Positions 8,706 through 17,132 of a DNA stretch of 64,000 bases are shown one piece after another. The translations under genes were made by a program, and so were the position numbers. Positions within the stretch are counted from its first letter, which is position 1, and each line of letters starts with the position of its first letter. The notes under the pieces were generated by a model. That model saw nothing but the letters and a program-made list of their open reading frames with translations, did not search any database and had not been told where the DNA came from. Origin of the DNA: Steroidobacter gossypii (GTDB lineage Bacteria > Pseudomonadota > Gammaproteobacteria > Steroidobacterales > Steroidobacteraceae); NCBI RefSeq assembly GCF_016801985.1, contig NZ_JAEVLS010000005.1, positions 434,001 through 498,000 on the forward strand, in the 5' to 3' direction.

Positions 8706-9434
8706 TTATTTGATGTCGTAAACCAAGTTAATCGTGGTCAACGTATCGGTGTTCTCGAACTCCGACGGCGGATCGGTGTTATGGCGCACCGAATACCCCA
8801 GCGCCAACGCCAGCACATCCGTCATCTTCACCTGCAACGACAACTCGTTCTGCACGAACGTATTGTCCGCGCCCGACTCGACGATGAACTTGTTGATCAG
8901 GTTGGTGGTGGCCGTGAACTGATGATCCAGATCGAGCGTGGCGCGAAACACCACTTCCTTGTCGCTGTCACCCTCCTCGATCAATATGCCGGTTTCCTCG
9001 TCGAAGGAATCGCGCGTTTCGATGAATTTGTAACCGGCGCCGAGCGTGCCGACCATCTTGGTGCTGGGGCTGTCGAAGAAGCGGCGGCCGATACCGTACG
9101 ACGCCGTGGCCTGGTATTCGAAGCCGCTGAACTCGTCCTGTTCGTAGCGCCCTGCGCCAAACAGGAAATTCCTTGCCGTGAACTTCCAGTCCGTTTGCGC
9201 GGACAGTTCCCAGCGATTGGCCGTCTTGCCTTCCTCGTCGGAGGCATACAGCGCGGCGGCGCCAGCCGTGTTCTTCCAGTTGTCGGTCTCGTTGGTGAGC
9301 TGCACCTTGGCGTTGGCCGTCTCGGTATCGGTATTGCCGCTGGCAATCACCAGGCCTGCCTCGCCCTTGCCGGTCCAGTCCGCATGCACTGGCGCGGCGG
9401 CGGCCAGCATGGCCGCGAAAACCCATCGTCGCAT
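8706..9434 (-). CDS. DUF481 (YdiY-like) outer-membrane beta-barrel protein
   Basis: 242-aa exported protein of the DUF481 family, predicted to form an outer-membrane barrel; its cargo or role is unknown. The ATG at 9434 was chosen over an earlier one at 9530 because cggag lies just upstream and a signal peptide starts there (MRRWVFAAMLAAAAPVHA). Family features are the WTGKGEAGLVIASGNTDTET start, alternating aromatic strands, and a C-terminal strand ending INLVYDIK. It is monocistronic and ends at the hairpin terminator described downstream. Confidence 0.85.
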   Translation of the reverse strand: MRRWVFAAMLAAAAPVHADWTGKGEAGLVIASGNTDTETANAKVQLTNETDNWKNTAGAAALYASDEEGKTANRWELSAQTDWKFTARNFLFGAGRYEQDEFSGFEYQATASYGIGRRFFDSPSTKMVGTLGAGYKFIETRDSFDEETGILIEEGDSDKEVVFRATLDLDHQFTATTNLINKFIVESGADNTFVQNELSLQVKMTDVLALALGYSVRHNTDPPSEFENTDTLTTINLVYDIK

Positions 9435-9564
9435 CAATCGAACTCCGTGAAAAAAAGCCGCCCGCCCCGTCAGCAAACCGCGGGACAGTATCGGGCGCGG
9501 TATGGAAGCAGAATACGTAGATGCTTCCAACTAAAAAATCTTCGAGCGTCGCCTGGCGGCGACG

Positions 9565-10305
9565 TCACTGAAACGACACCACCGGCGGCTGGCCGCTGTG
9601 CGCGGCTTCTTGGGAGGCGGTGGCAACACGCGAGTAACAAGCGTCGGCCCCGAGCGTGCGATGAAACGCTTCACCGCTCATGGACTCGTGCGTAAGCGCT
9701 GCAACGGCCGGCTCGCCGAGATAACAGGCCAGGTAGCGGATCCTCAGCGCGCCGCCCTGCGGCTCCGCCAGCGCGTAGGTGCCGGCGATGGGAGCGTCGT
9801 GCTCCGGCATTCGATGCAACGTCGGACGAGCCAAAGCGCTGGTTAACACCAGACCCGACGTTTCGTACTGCCATTGGGCCTGGCGCGCGCCGGCGGTGCA
9901 GATCGAACGGGCCGAGTCGCACCATGCGAGCAGGACCACGATCGGGCGCTCGCATTCGTTATCCAGGAACCAGCGACGCGGCTGGGTGTTCGTCGCATGC
10001 AACGACTTGATGCAAGCGGTCGCGGGCCACTGCTCAGCCGTGCCGAGGTCGGCGACCGCGACGGGCTCGCCCTTGCGGGTCTCGGGCTGGGCCTGTTGCA
10101 GCTCCGGAAGCCACGCCCGCCACGTGGCGGAGGTAGAGACGATGGCAATCGCGCTCGCGCCAAGCAGCAGCACCAAACCCATGCCACCGAGCCCCAGCGA
10201 CAGCGCGGAGGCGCGGCGCTGCTCGGTCAACCACTGGTTGAATAACCAGCTACCCAGCGAAGCAGCCAGCGCCAATAGCAGCAGAATCAGTAATGCGGTA
10301 AACAT
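9565..10305 (-). CDS. Membrane protein of unknown function with six cysteines
   Basis: I do not recognise this 246-aa protein. It has two hydrophobic segments (residues ~2-22 and ~38-62), then a soluble C-terminal domain of ~180 residues. Six Cys in that domain (ACIKS, NECER, AWCDS, SICTA, LACYL, DACYS) would allow three disulfides if it faces the periplasm. ATG at 10317 is an equally possible start. It is transcribed away from zapD, and the 168 bp between the two starts should hold both promoters. Confidence 0.6.
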   Translation of the reverse strand: MFTALLILLLLALAASLGSWLFNQWLTEQRRASALSLGLGGMGLVLLLGASAIAIVSTSATWRAWLPELQQAQPETRKGEPVAVADLGTAEQWPATACIKSLHATNTQPRRWFLDNECERPIVVLLAWCDSARSICTAGARQAQWQYETSGLVLTSALARPTLHRMPEHDAPIAGTYALAEPQGGALRIRYLACYLGEPAVAALTHESMSGEAFHRTLGADACYSRVATASQEAAHSGQPPVVSFQ

Positions 10306-10473
10306 TTCCGATCCCATCCTTGCAGCCCATCGCAGCAGCCCATTCCCGGCAGCCCATCCCCACGGGACGGGGGCAATGCATGCCAGCAATCATATGACCG
10401 CATCCAGAGGACGGCGTGCCTCGAAATCAAAAAGGGTTTTTCAACGGCCGCCTACTGCTTCACAATCCACGGG

Positions 10474-11283
10474 ATGACTCCGTCCGATCGTTCACGCCAA
10501 AGCCACGGCCGCGAGCAGGCGCCCGGCCCCGTCTATGAGCAGCCGCTCAACGAGCGGATGCGGACTTTTCTGCGACTCGATTTTCTTTATCAGCAAGCGC
10601 TGTACCACGAAGAGCGCGAGGATGCGTGGTCAACCCGCGCCGCGATGAGCGCGCTGCTGGAAATTCTGGCCATCACCGCGCGCGGCGATATTCGCAGCGA
10701 AGTGCTCAAGGACCTCGAGCGTCAGATGGCTGTGATGCACGACTACACCACCCGCCCGGGCGTCGACACGTCGCGGCTCAAGGCGGTGCTGAACAACTTG
10801 GGCCGGCTGCGCACCGAGCTCAATTCGGTGGGCGCGCTGTTCATGCAGCGGCTGCGCGACTCGGAGTTTTTGAACTCCATCAAGCATCGCAGCACCATCC
10901 CCGGCGGCACCTGCGAGTTCGATCTCCCGGATTACCGCCATTGGCTGGATCAGCCGTTCCCGGTTCGCGCCAAAGCGTTCGGCGACTGGATGGCCACCAT
11001 CCGGCCGCTTTGCGATGCCGTCACCGAACTGCTATGGCTGACGCGCGAGGCCGCCCGGCCCCGTCCGGAAGTCGCCACTGGCGGCACCTTCCAGATTGCG
11101 TTCGAACGCGAGAATCCCTGTCAGCTGCTGCGGCTCGCATTGCCGGCGGGCACGCAGCTGTTTCCCGAAATCAGCGGCAGCCATCATCGCTGCAGCATTC
11201 GCTTCCTGTCGTGGAACGATGTGAATTCGCGGCCGGTTCAAACCACAGAGGACGTGCACTTCCAGATCAGCGTCTGCACTTGA
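10474..11283 (+). CDS. zapD: Cell division protein ZapD
   Basis: Cytoplasmic FtsZ-bundling factor of the DUF1342 family that cross-links FtsZ filaments in the Z-ring. The family start [19 protein letters not shown] is at residue ~21, after a polar N-terminal extension. The conserved [15 protein letters not shown] block is near residue 147. At 269 aa it is ~20 residues longer than E. coli ZapD, mostly from the N-terminus. yacG follows 7 bp later, the same pair as in E. coli; coaE, the usual third partner, is absent here. Confidence 0.9.
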   Translation: MTPSDRSRQSHGREQAPGPVYEQPLNERMRTFLRLDFLYQQALYHEEREDAWSTRAAMSALLEILAITARGDIRSEVLKDLERQMAVMHDYTTRPGVDTSRLKAVLNNLGRLRTELNSVGALFMQRLRDSEFLNSIKHRSTIPGGTCEFDLPDYRHWLDQPFPVRAKAFGDWMATIRPLCDAVTELLWLTREAARPRPEVATGGTFQIAFERENPCQLLRLALPAGTQLFPEISGSHHRCSIRFLSWNDVNSRPVQTTEDVHFQISVCT

Positions 11284-11290
11284 GACCGAC

Positions 11291-11485
11291 ATGACTGTGG
11301 TTCGATGCCCCACCTGCGACCGTCCCGTCGAGTGGACGGAGGCTTCGCGCTGGCGCCCGTTCTGCAGCGAGCGCTGCAAGCTCATCGATCTGGGCGCCTG
11401 GGCCGCCGAGAAACACGCCATCCCGGGCGAAGTCGTCGAAACCGACGACGGTCCCAAACGTCACCGCGAGAGCGACGACGAATAG
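11291..11485 (+). CDS. yacG: DNA gyrase inhibitor YacG (small zinc-finger protein)
   Basis: 64-aa zinc protein known in E. coli to bind GyrB and inhibit gyrase. The four zinc ligands are visible as CPTC (residues 6-9) and CSERC (25-29), followed by the family block [17 protein letters not shown]. The acidic tail is normal. It is cotranscribed with zapD (7 bp gap). Confidence 0.92.
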   Translation: MTVVRCPTCDRPVEWTEASRWRPFCSERCKLIDLGAWAAEKHAIPGEVVETDDGPKRHRESDDE

Positions 11486-11508
11486 CCGCCGCTCCCGCCG
11501 AACTGCGA

Positions 11509-13713
11509 TCAGCCGGCGTCCGCCTGCCGGGTCAGCCTCTGCATCTGTTCCATCCCCAGCGACTTGACCAGGAACGCCCACTGATCGGCGTAGTCCTCGA
11601 TCTGCATCCACACCGGCTTGCCGGCCCCGTGCCCGGCGCGCGTCTCCACTCGTAGCATCACCGGGTTGGGACAGCTCTGCGCGGCCTGCAAGGTGGCGGC
11701 GAACTTGTAGCTATGCCAGGGAACCACGCGATCGTCGCGATCCGCGGTAGTCACGAGCGTCGGCGGATAACAGACCTCTTTCACGTTATGCACCGGCGAA
11801 TACGCCAGCTGCGCACGGAATTCCGCTTCGTTCTCGCTAAGGCCGTAATCGCTCGACCACTGGCGCGCGTTGGCGCTCGGCGTGTGATAGCGAAGCATGT
11901 CCAGCACGCCCACGGCGGGTAGCGCCGCCCCAAACAAATCCGGACGCTGGGTCAGCACGGCGCCGACCAGCAGGCCGCCGTTGCTGCGGCCCCGGATCGA
12001 GATTTTCGCGGGTGAGGTGTACTTCTCCGCCACCAGGCACTCGGCGGCGGCGATGAAATCGTCGAACACGTTCTGCTTGCGCAGCTTGGTGCCGGCTTCG
12101 TGCCAGGCCTCGCCATATTCCGAACCGCCGCGCAGATTGGCCACCGCGTAGACGCCGCCCATCTCCAGCCACACCAGCACCGGCACGCTGAACGAAGGCT
12201 TCTGGGCGATGTTGAAGCCGCCATAGCCGTACAGCTGCACCGGGTTCTGTCCAGTCAGCTCCAGGCCCTTCCTGTGCGCGATGAACATCGGCACCCTGGT
12301 GCCGTCCTTGCTGTTGTAGAACACCTGCTTGACCACGAACTGACCGGTGTCCGCCGCCAGCTTGGGCGCACGCCACAGCTCGGTCGCGCCGGTCTTCAGA
12401 TCCAGCCGCGACACGCTCATGGGCGTCAGGAAATCGGTATAGGCGAAGAACGTTTCGTTGTCCTGCACGTCGCCGAAGAAGCCCAGCGCGGTGCCGAGGC
12501 CCGGCAACTTCACGTCGTACTGCGCCTTGCCGTTCAGATCGAACACGCGCACCAGCGAATGCGCGTCCTGCAGGTACTGCACGATGATCTTGTGACCGAC
12601 CAGGGTCACCTCGTCGGCGGAGAACGGCGTTTCCGGCACAACCACCCGCTGCTCGGCGGTCGCCCCCTCGGCCCCCACTGGAATCGCGATCACCCGCGCG
12701 TTGGGCGCATCCTTGTTGCTGCGGATATAGAAAACATCGTCGACGGCGGCAATGAATTGATAGTTGGCGTCGAAGCTGTCGATCAGGCGCACGGTCTCGC
12801 CCTGGGGCGTGCCGTCGGCCGCGATCTTCCGATAGTAGATGCCGGTGGATTGCGAGCCGTCGTACAGCCAGAACACGACGTAGCGACCGTCATCCGAGAT
12901 CTGCACATACGGATTGCGCGTCGGGTGATCGGTGACTTTGAAGACCAGGGGGTCCCGAGCGGCGTCGGTGCCAAGCTTGTGCCAGAACACTTCGCGCTGC
13001 CTGGTGTCGTCGCCCTTGCCCTCGGCATTCAACGGGAAGCGCGCGTAGTAGACCGACTTGGAATCGGCGGTCCACGCCACCGGCACGAACTTCACGTGGC
13101 GCAGAACGTCGGGCAGATCCTTGCCGGTGGCCACGTCGCGGAAGTGCCAGGAACGCCAGTCGGTGCCGCCGTCGGACAGGCTGTATGCAACCAGTCGCCC
13201 GTCGGGGCTGGGCACGAACTCGCCCAGCGCCACGGTCGCATCCTTGCTGAGTTTGTTCGGATCGAGCAGCACGCGCGGCTCGCCGTTCAGCCGCTCGGTG
13301 ACATACAGCACGCTCTGATTCTGCAGACCGTCGTTACGCAAATAGAAGTAACGATCGCCGCGCTTGAGCGGGATGTCGTAGCGCTCGTAGTTCCACAGCT
13401 GGGTCATGCGCCGCTTGATGTGCTCCCGGGCTGGAATGGCTTCCAGATACGGCTGGGCCAGCGCGTTCTGCGCCTGGATCCAGCTCCTGGTGTCGGCACT
13501 GTCGGGATTTTCAAGCCAGCGATACGGATCGGGCACGCGCACGCCGTGATAGGTATCGACATGCTCGATGCGTTTGGTCGCCGGATAGGCAATGCTCGGA
13601 GCGGAGCTCGGCCTGGCGGCCTGCTCGCTACTGGAGGCGATTTGCCTGGCGGGCTCGGTGCCGCACGCAGCGAGCAACAACAAAGCGGGCAGCAGCGGGA
13701 TGGTGCGTTTCAT
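11509..13713 (-). CDS. Prolyl oligopeptidase family S9A lipoprotein
   Basis: Serine peptidase cutting after proline in short peptides, 734 aa. The N-terminus is a lipoprotein signal (LLPALLLLAAC, lipid Cys17), so it is probably anchored in the envelope. The N-terminal block YPATKRIEHVDTYHGVRVPDPYRWLE region is typical. A seven-bladed propeller separates it from the hydrolase domain. The catalytic triad is Ser577 (GRSNGG), Asp660 or 661 (TADRDDRVVPWHS) and His695 (AGHGAGKP). An alternative ATG lies 12 bp upstream; 13713 was preferred because MKRT gives the better signal peptide. It is divergent from the DPP IV-like gene across 66 bp. Confidence 0.9.
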   Translation of the reverse strand: MKRTIPLLPALLLLAACGTEPARQIASSSEQAARPSSAPSIAYPATKRIEHVDTYHGVRVPDPYRWLENPDSADTRSWIQAQNALAQPYLEAIPAREHIKRRMTQLWNYERYDIPLKRGDRYFYLRNDGLQNQSVLYVTERLNGEPRVLLDPNKLSKDATVALGEFVPSPDGRLVAYSLSDGGTDWRSWHFRDVATGKDLPDVLRHVKFVPVAWTADSKSVYYARFPLNAEGKGDDTRQREVFWHKLGTDAARDPLVFKVTDHPTRNPYVQISDDGRYVVFWLYDGSQSTGIYYRKIAADGTPQGETVRLIDSFDANYQFIAAVDDVFYIRSNKDAPNARVIAIPVGAEGATAEQRVVVPETPFSADEVTLVGHKIIVQYLQDAHSLVRVFDLNGKAQYDVKLPGLGTALGFFGDVQDNETFFAYTDFLTPMSVSRLDLKTGATELWRAPKLAADTGQFVVKQVFYNSKDGTRVPMFIAHRKGLELTGQNPVQLYGYGGFNIAQKPSFSVPVLVWLEMGGVYAVANLRGGSEYGEAWHEAGTKLRKQNVFDDFIAAAECLVAEKYTSPAKISIRGRSNGGLLVGAVLTQRPDLFGAALPAVGVLDMLRYHTPSANARQWSSDYGLSENEAEFRAQLAYSPVHNVKEVCYPPTLVTTADRDDRVVPWHSYKFAATLQAAQSCPNPVMLRVETRAGHGAGKPVWMQIEDYADQWAFLVKSLGMEQMQRLTRQADAG

Positions 13714-13779
13714 GGCTCTCGTCATGGCTTTCCAGAGCGCTTAGTGTAACGTCGCGATTCCTTTTCCGGCGCAACTCTC

Positions 13780-16059
13780 ATGCGGTATACAACGACCTGC
13801 GTCGCACTGATTGCGACTTGTCTGCCCCCTTGCTTGTTAGGCCTGCCCGTGTCCGCCGAACCCCTCACCGTCGAACGCATCTTCGCCGATCCCGATCTGG
13901 CCGGTCCGCGGCTGCGCGAGCCGAAGTTCTCGCCCGACGGACGCTATGTCACCTACCTGCAGGGCAAGACGGACAACAAGGATCAGCTGGATCTGTGGGC
14001 GTTCGACACCCGCAACGGTACGGCGCGCCTGCTGGTCGATTCCCGCAAGCTGGTCGGCGACGAGAAGAAGCTGTCCGCCGAAGAAGAAGCGCGACGTGAA
14101 CGCCAGCGCACGGCGTCGTTACGCGGCATCGTCGAATATGAGTTCTCCAGCGACGGCAAGCGCCTGCTGATTCCGCTCGGCGGCGATTTGTATCTATACG
14201 ATCTCGATGCGAAGGCCGAGCCGGTGACGCGGCTCACCCACAGCGAATCGTACGAGACTGACGCCAAGCTCTCGCCGGGTGGCCGCTATGTCAGTTTCAT
14301 TCGCGATCAGGATCTGTTCGTGATCGATCTGCGCACGCGTCAGGAGCGCGCCATCACCACCGATGGCGCAGGCCTCGTGCAGAACGGCGTCGCGGAGTTC
14401 GTGGCGCAGGAAGAGATGGGGCGCGACACCGGCTACTGGTGGTCGCCCGATGACGCGCACATCGCTTTCACTCGCATCGACGATGCGCCGGTGCAGGAAG
14501 TAGAACGTTTCGAGATCAACGCGGACGGCGCGCGCATGTTTCGGCAGCGCTATCCTGCGGCCGGCACGGCCAACACCAAAGTCGAGCTGAAGGTTGCCAC
14601 CCTCGCGACCTCCAAAGTCGCCGACCTCGTTATCGGCCTGGGCGACGGCTATCTGGCGCGCGTCAAATGGTTCCCCGACTCCAAGGCGCTGGCCGTTCAG
14701 CGCCAGACCCGCGATCAGAAAAAACTCGAGCTGCTGAAGATCGACTTGCGCAATGGCGAATCGCGCGTGCTGCTAACCGAGACCAGTCCGCACTGGGTGG
14801 AACTCAACGACGACTTCAGATTCCTGAGTTCCACGCCGCAGTTCGTCTGGAGCTCTCGGCGCAGCGGCTACAAGCATTTGTATCTGTACGATCTGGACGG
14901 CAAATTGCTGCGGCCGTTGACGGACGGTGAGTGGATGGTGGTGGGCGACGGCTCCGAGAACGGCCTCGTCGGCGTCGACGAGGACGCGGGTCGCGTGTAC
15001 TTCCTGGGCACCAAGGACTCGCCCCTGGAGCGTCATCTGTATTGGACCTCGCTGAACGGCTCGAGCAAGGTCACTCGAGTCTCGAAAGAGGCCGGCTGGC
15101 ATGATGTGAAACTACTGCCCGGCGGGCGGGGCTATCTCGATGTGCATTCCGCGCCGGAGCAACCGCCATCGGCGAGCATTCGCAAGCTCGACGGCTCGCT
15201 CCAGCATTGGCTGCTGCGCAATCCGCTGGACGCCACGCACCCCTATCATCCCTATGTTTCCAATCATGTCGCCGAGGAATTCGGCTCGGTCACGGCCAGC
15301 GACGGCCAGCAGCTCTACTACCGACTGCTCAAGCCCGCGAACCTGCAGCCGGGCAAGAAATATCCCGCCGTCATCGACGTTTATGGCGGGCCGCACTTCC
15401 AGTATGTGCGCAAGGATTGGATGGGCGGCGCGCGGGCGACACAAGGTTTGTTTCGTCAGGTGATGGCGCAGAACGGCTTCGTGGTGCTCACGCTCGACAA
15501 TCGCGGCTCGGGCTTTCGCGGCAACGCTTTCGAGACTGCCATCGCTGGCCGCACCGGCAAAGTGGAGATCGACGATCAGCTGCGTGGCGTGGAATATTTG
15601 AAGTCCTTGCCGTTCGTCGCGGGCGGTCGCATCGGCATCATGGGCTGGAGCTACGGCGGCTACATGTCGCTCATGGCGCTCACCACGACCAAGGCGTTTC
15701 GCGCCGGCGTCGCAGGCGCGCCCGTCACCGACTGGGCGCTGTACGATACCCACTACACCGAACGTTACCTGAGCACTCCGCAGGCGAACGCCGACGGTTA
15801 TCGCAACAGCGCCGTTATTCCCTACGTGGATTCATTGCACGGCTCGCTGCTGCTCGTGCATGGCATGGCCGATGACAATGTACTGTTCACTCACAGCACG
15901 CTGCTGATGCAGAAGCTGCAGTCGGCGAACAAACCGTTCGATGTGATGACCTATCCCGGCGGCAAGCACGGCCTGGTGCGGATGCCCCAGCAGGGGCGGC
16001 ACTACTACGAGATGGTGTTGCGCTTCTTCAGTCGGGAGTTGAACAGCCCGGAGAGTTGA
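13780..16059 (+). CDS. Dipeptidyl-peptidase IV-like S9B serine peptidase, exported
   Basis: 759-aa exported aminodipeptidase that would release X-Pro or X-Ala dipeptides. A signal peptide covers residues 1-27 (ends VSAEP). The N-terminus-binding Glu pair is in AQEEMGRDTGYWWSPDD near residue 210. The triad is Ser624 (GWSYGGY), Asp698 (HGMADDNV) and His730 (GGKHGL). With the adjacent prolyl oligopeptidase it makes a proline-peptide degrading pair. Its stop codon abuts the stop of the convergent phosphodiesterase gene with no gap. Confidence 0.9.
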   Translation: MRYTTTCVALIATCLPPCLLGLPVSAEPLTVERIFADPDLAGPRLREPKFSPDGRYVTYLQGKTDNKDQLDLWAFDTRNGTARLLVDSRKLVGDEKKLSAEEEARRERQRTASLRGIVEYEFSSDGKRLLIPLGGDLYLYDLDAKAEPVTRLTHSESYETDAKLSPGGRYVSFIRDQDLFVIDLRTRQERAITTDGAGLVQNGVAEFVAQEEMGRDTGYWWSPDDAHIAFTRIDDAPVQEVERFEINADGARMFRQRYPAAGTANTKVELKVATLATSKVADLVIGLGDGYLARVKWFPDSKALAVQRQTRDQKKLELLKIDLRNGESRVLLTETSPHWVELNDDFRFLSSTPQFVWSSRRSGYKHLYLYDLDGKLLRPLTDGEWMVVGDGSENGLVGVDEDAGRVYFLGTKDSPLERHLYWTSLNGSSKVTRVSKEAGWHDVKLLPGGRGYLDVHSAPEQPPSASIRKLDGSLQHWLLRNPLDATHPYHPYVSNHVAEEFGSVTASDGQQLYYRLLKPANLQPGKKYPAVIDVYGGPHFQYVRKDWMGGARATQGLFRQVMAQNGFVVLTLDNRGSGFRGNAFETAIAGRTGKVEIDDQLRGVEYLKSLPFVAGGRIGIMGWSYGGYMSLMALTTTKAFRAGVAGAPVTDWALYDTHYTERYLSTPQANADGYRNSAVIPYVDSLHGSLLLVHGMADDNVLFTHSTLLMQKLQSANKPFDVMTYPGGKHGLVRMPQQGRHYYEMVLRFFSRELNSPES

Positions 16060-17130
16060 TCACCGCGCTCGCGCGCGGACCGCAATGTCGGGATAGTCAG
16101 TGAAAATTCCGTCCACGCCGAGTGCATATAGGGCGCGGAAATACTTTTCCGCGTCACCGTGTTTGGCTTGGTAACCAGCCGCACTTGGATTTCCGCGGCG
16201 TAGATCGGTTGGCAGCGCCGGGTTCTCGGCGCTGACACTCCATGGATGCACAAACAATCCGGCGGCATGTGCATCGGTCACGAACTGCGTTGGCGCTATG
16301 AGACGACCGTCGCGATCACGCGGCAACAGCAGATCCAGCTCGGGACCGACACCGTCGGCAAAGCTTGCGATCTTCCGCAGGCCCGCGGGCGAATACACAT
16401 CTGACCAGGCTGCAATGCCGTTCGCCCGCAAAATCTCGGCTGGCGGCGGCACGCTATTGATCAGAAACACGCACCGGAGTGGCGTGAGCTGGCGCAGAGA
16501 CTGCAACGTCTGTGGCCAGAACGACTGCAGGAACACCGGCGCGTCGCGACGATTCAGATCGTTCGCCGCCAACGTCTCGACCAGCTTGCGCTCCATCGGC
16601 AGACCGATGCTGGCGTGGTAGTTGGGGTTTTTGAGCTCGATGTAGAGTCCGACAGGGCGCCCCGCGGCCCGAACGAGGTCGATGATTTCCTGCAATGTGA
16701 GTATCTGCTCGCGACCATCGTGGGATGCGCTTACAGGCCGCCGCGCCGGAGCACGCTCTCTCGCGCGCAATGTCTTGATCTCCGCGAGCGTGAAGTCCTC
16801 CGCAAACCAGCCGGTGAAGATTTCGCCTTCGATGGTCCGCGTGGTGCGACGGTCGGCGAATTCGGGATGAGCGGCGACATCGGTCGAGACGCCAATCTCA
16901 TTCTCGTGTCGCGCGACCAGCACCCCGTCCCTGGTCATGACCAGGTCCGGCTCGATGTAATCCGCGCCCTGCTCGATGGCTAGCAGATAAGCAGCGCGCG
17001 TGTGCTCCGGCCGATAGCCGCTTGCACCTCGATGCGCGATGACAATGGGCGAATCGACCGACGCCGCGATGGCGGGCGCGCCCACCAGACACAGCACTGC
17101 GAGCAACCCACCGAGCCAGAGTTTGATCAT
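16060..17130 (-). CDS. glpQ: Exported glycerophosphodiester phosphodiesterase
   Basis: Hydrolyses glycerophosphodiesters to glycerol-3-phosphate and an alcohol, 356 aa. The start at 17130 lies 2 bp after the TonB-receptor stop (TGATCATG arrangement), which implies translational coupling. A signal peptide ends PAIAAS. GDPD motifs are IAHRGASGYRPEHT near residue 30 (catalytic His), then EPDLVMTRDGVLVARHE near 60 with the metal-binding Glu/Asp and second His. The C-terminal GIFTDYPD block is also present. The coupling suggests the receptor imports a glycerophosphodiester or a product of its cleavage. Confidence 0.88.
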   Translation of the reverse strand: MIKLWLGGLLAVLCLVGAPAIAASVDSPIVIAHRGASGYRPEHTRAAYLLAIEQGADYIEPDLVMTRDGVLVARHENEIGVSTDVAAHPEFADRRTTRTIEGEIFTGWFAEDFTLAEIKTLRARERAPARRPVSASHDGREQILTLQEIIDLVRAAGRPVGLYIELKNPNYHASIGLPMERKLVETLAANDLNRRDAPVFLQSFWPQTLQSLRQLTPLRCVFLINSVPPPAEILRANGIAAWSDVYSPAGLRKIASFADGVGPELDLLLPRDRDGRLIAPTQFVTDAHAAGLFVHPWSVSAENPALPTDLRRGNPSAAGYQAKHGDAEKYFRALYALGVDGIFTDYPDIAVRARAR

Positions 17131-17132
17131 GA

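Noticed and set aside
12100-13749. 549-aa plus-strand frame opposite the prolyl oligopeptidase
   Set aside because: No recognisable domains, and the minus strand has a complete catalytic triad.
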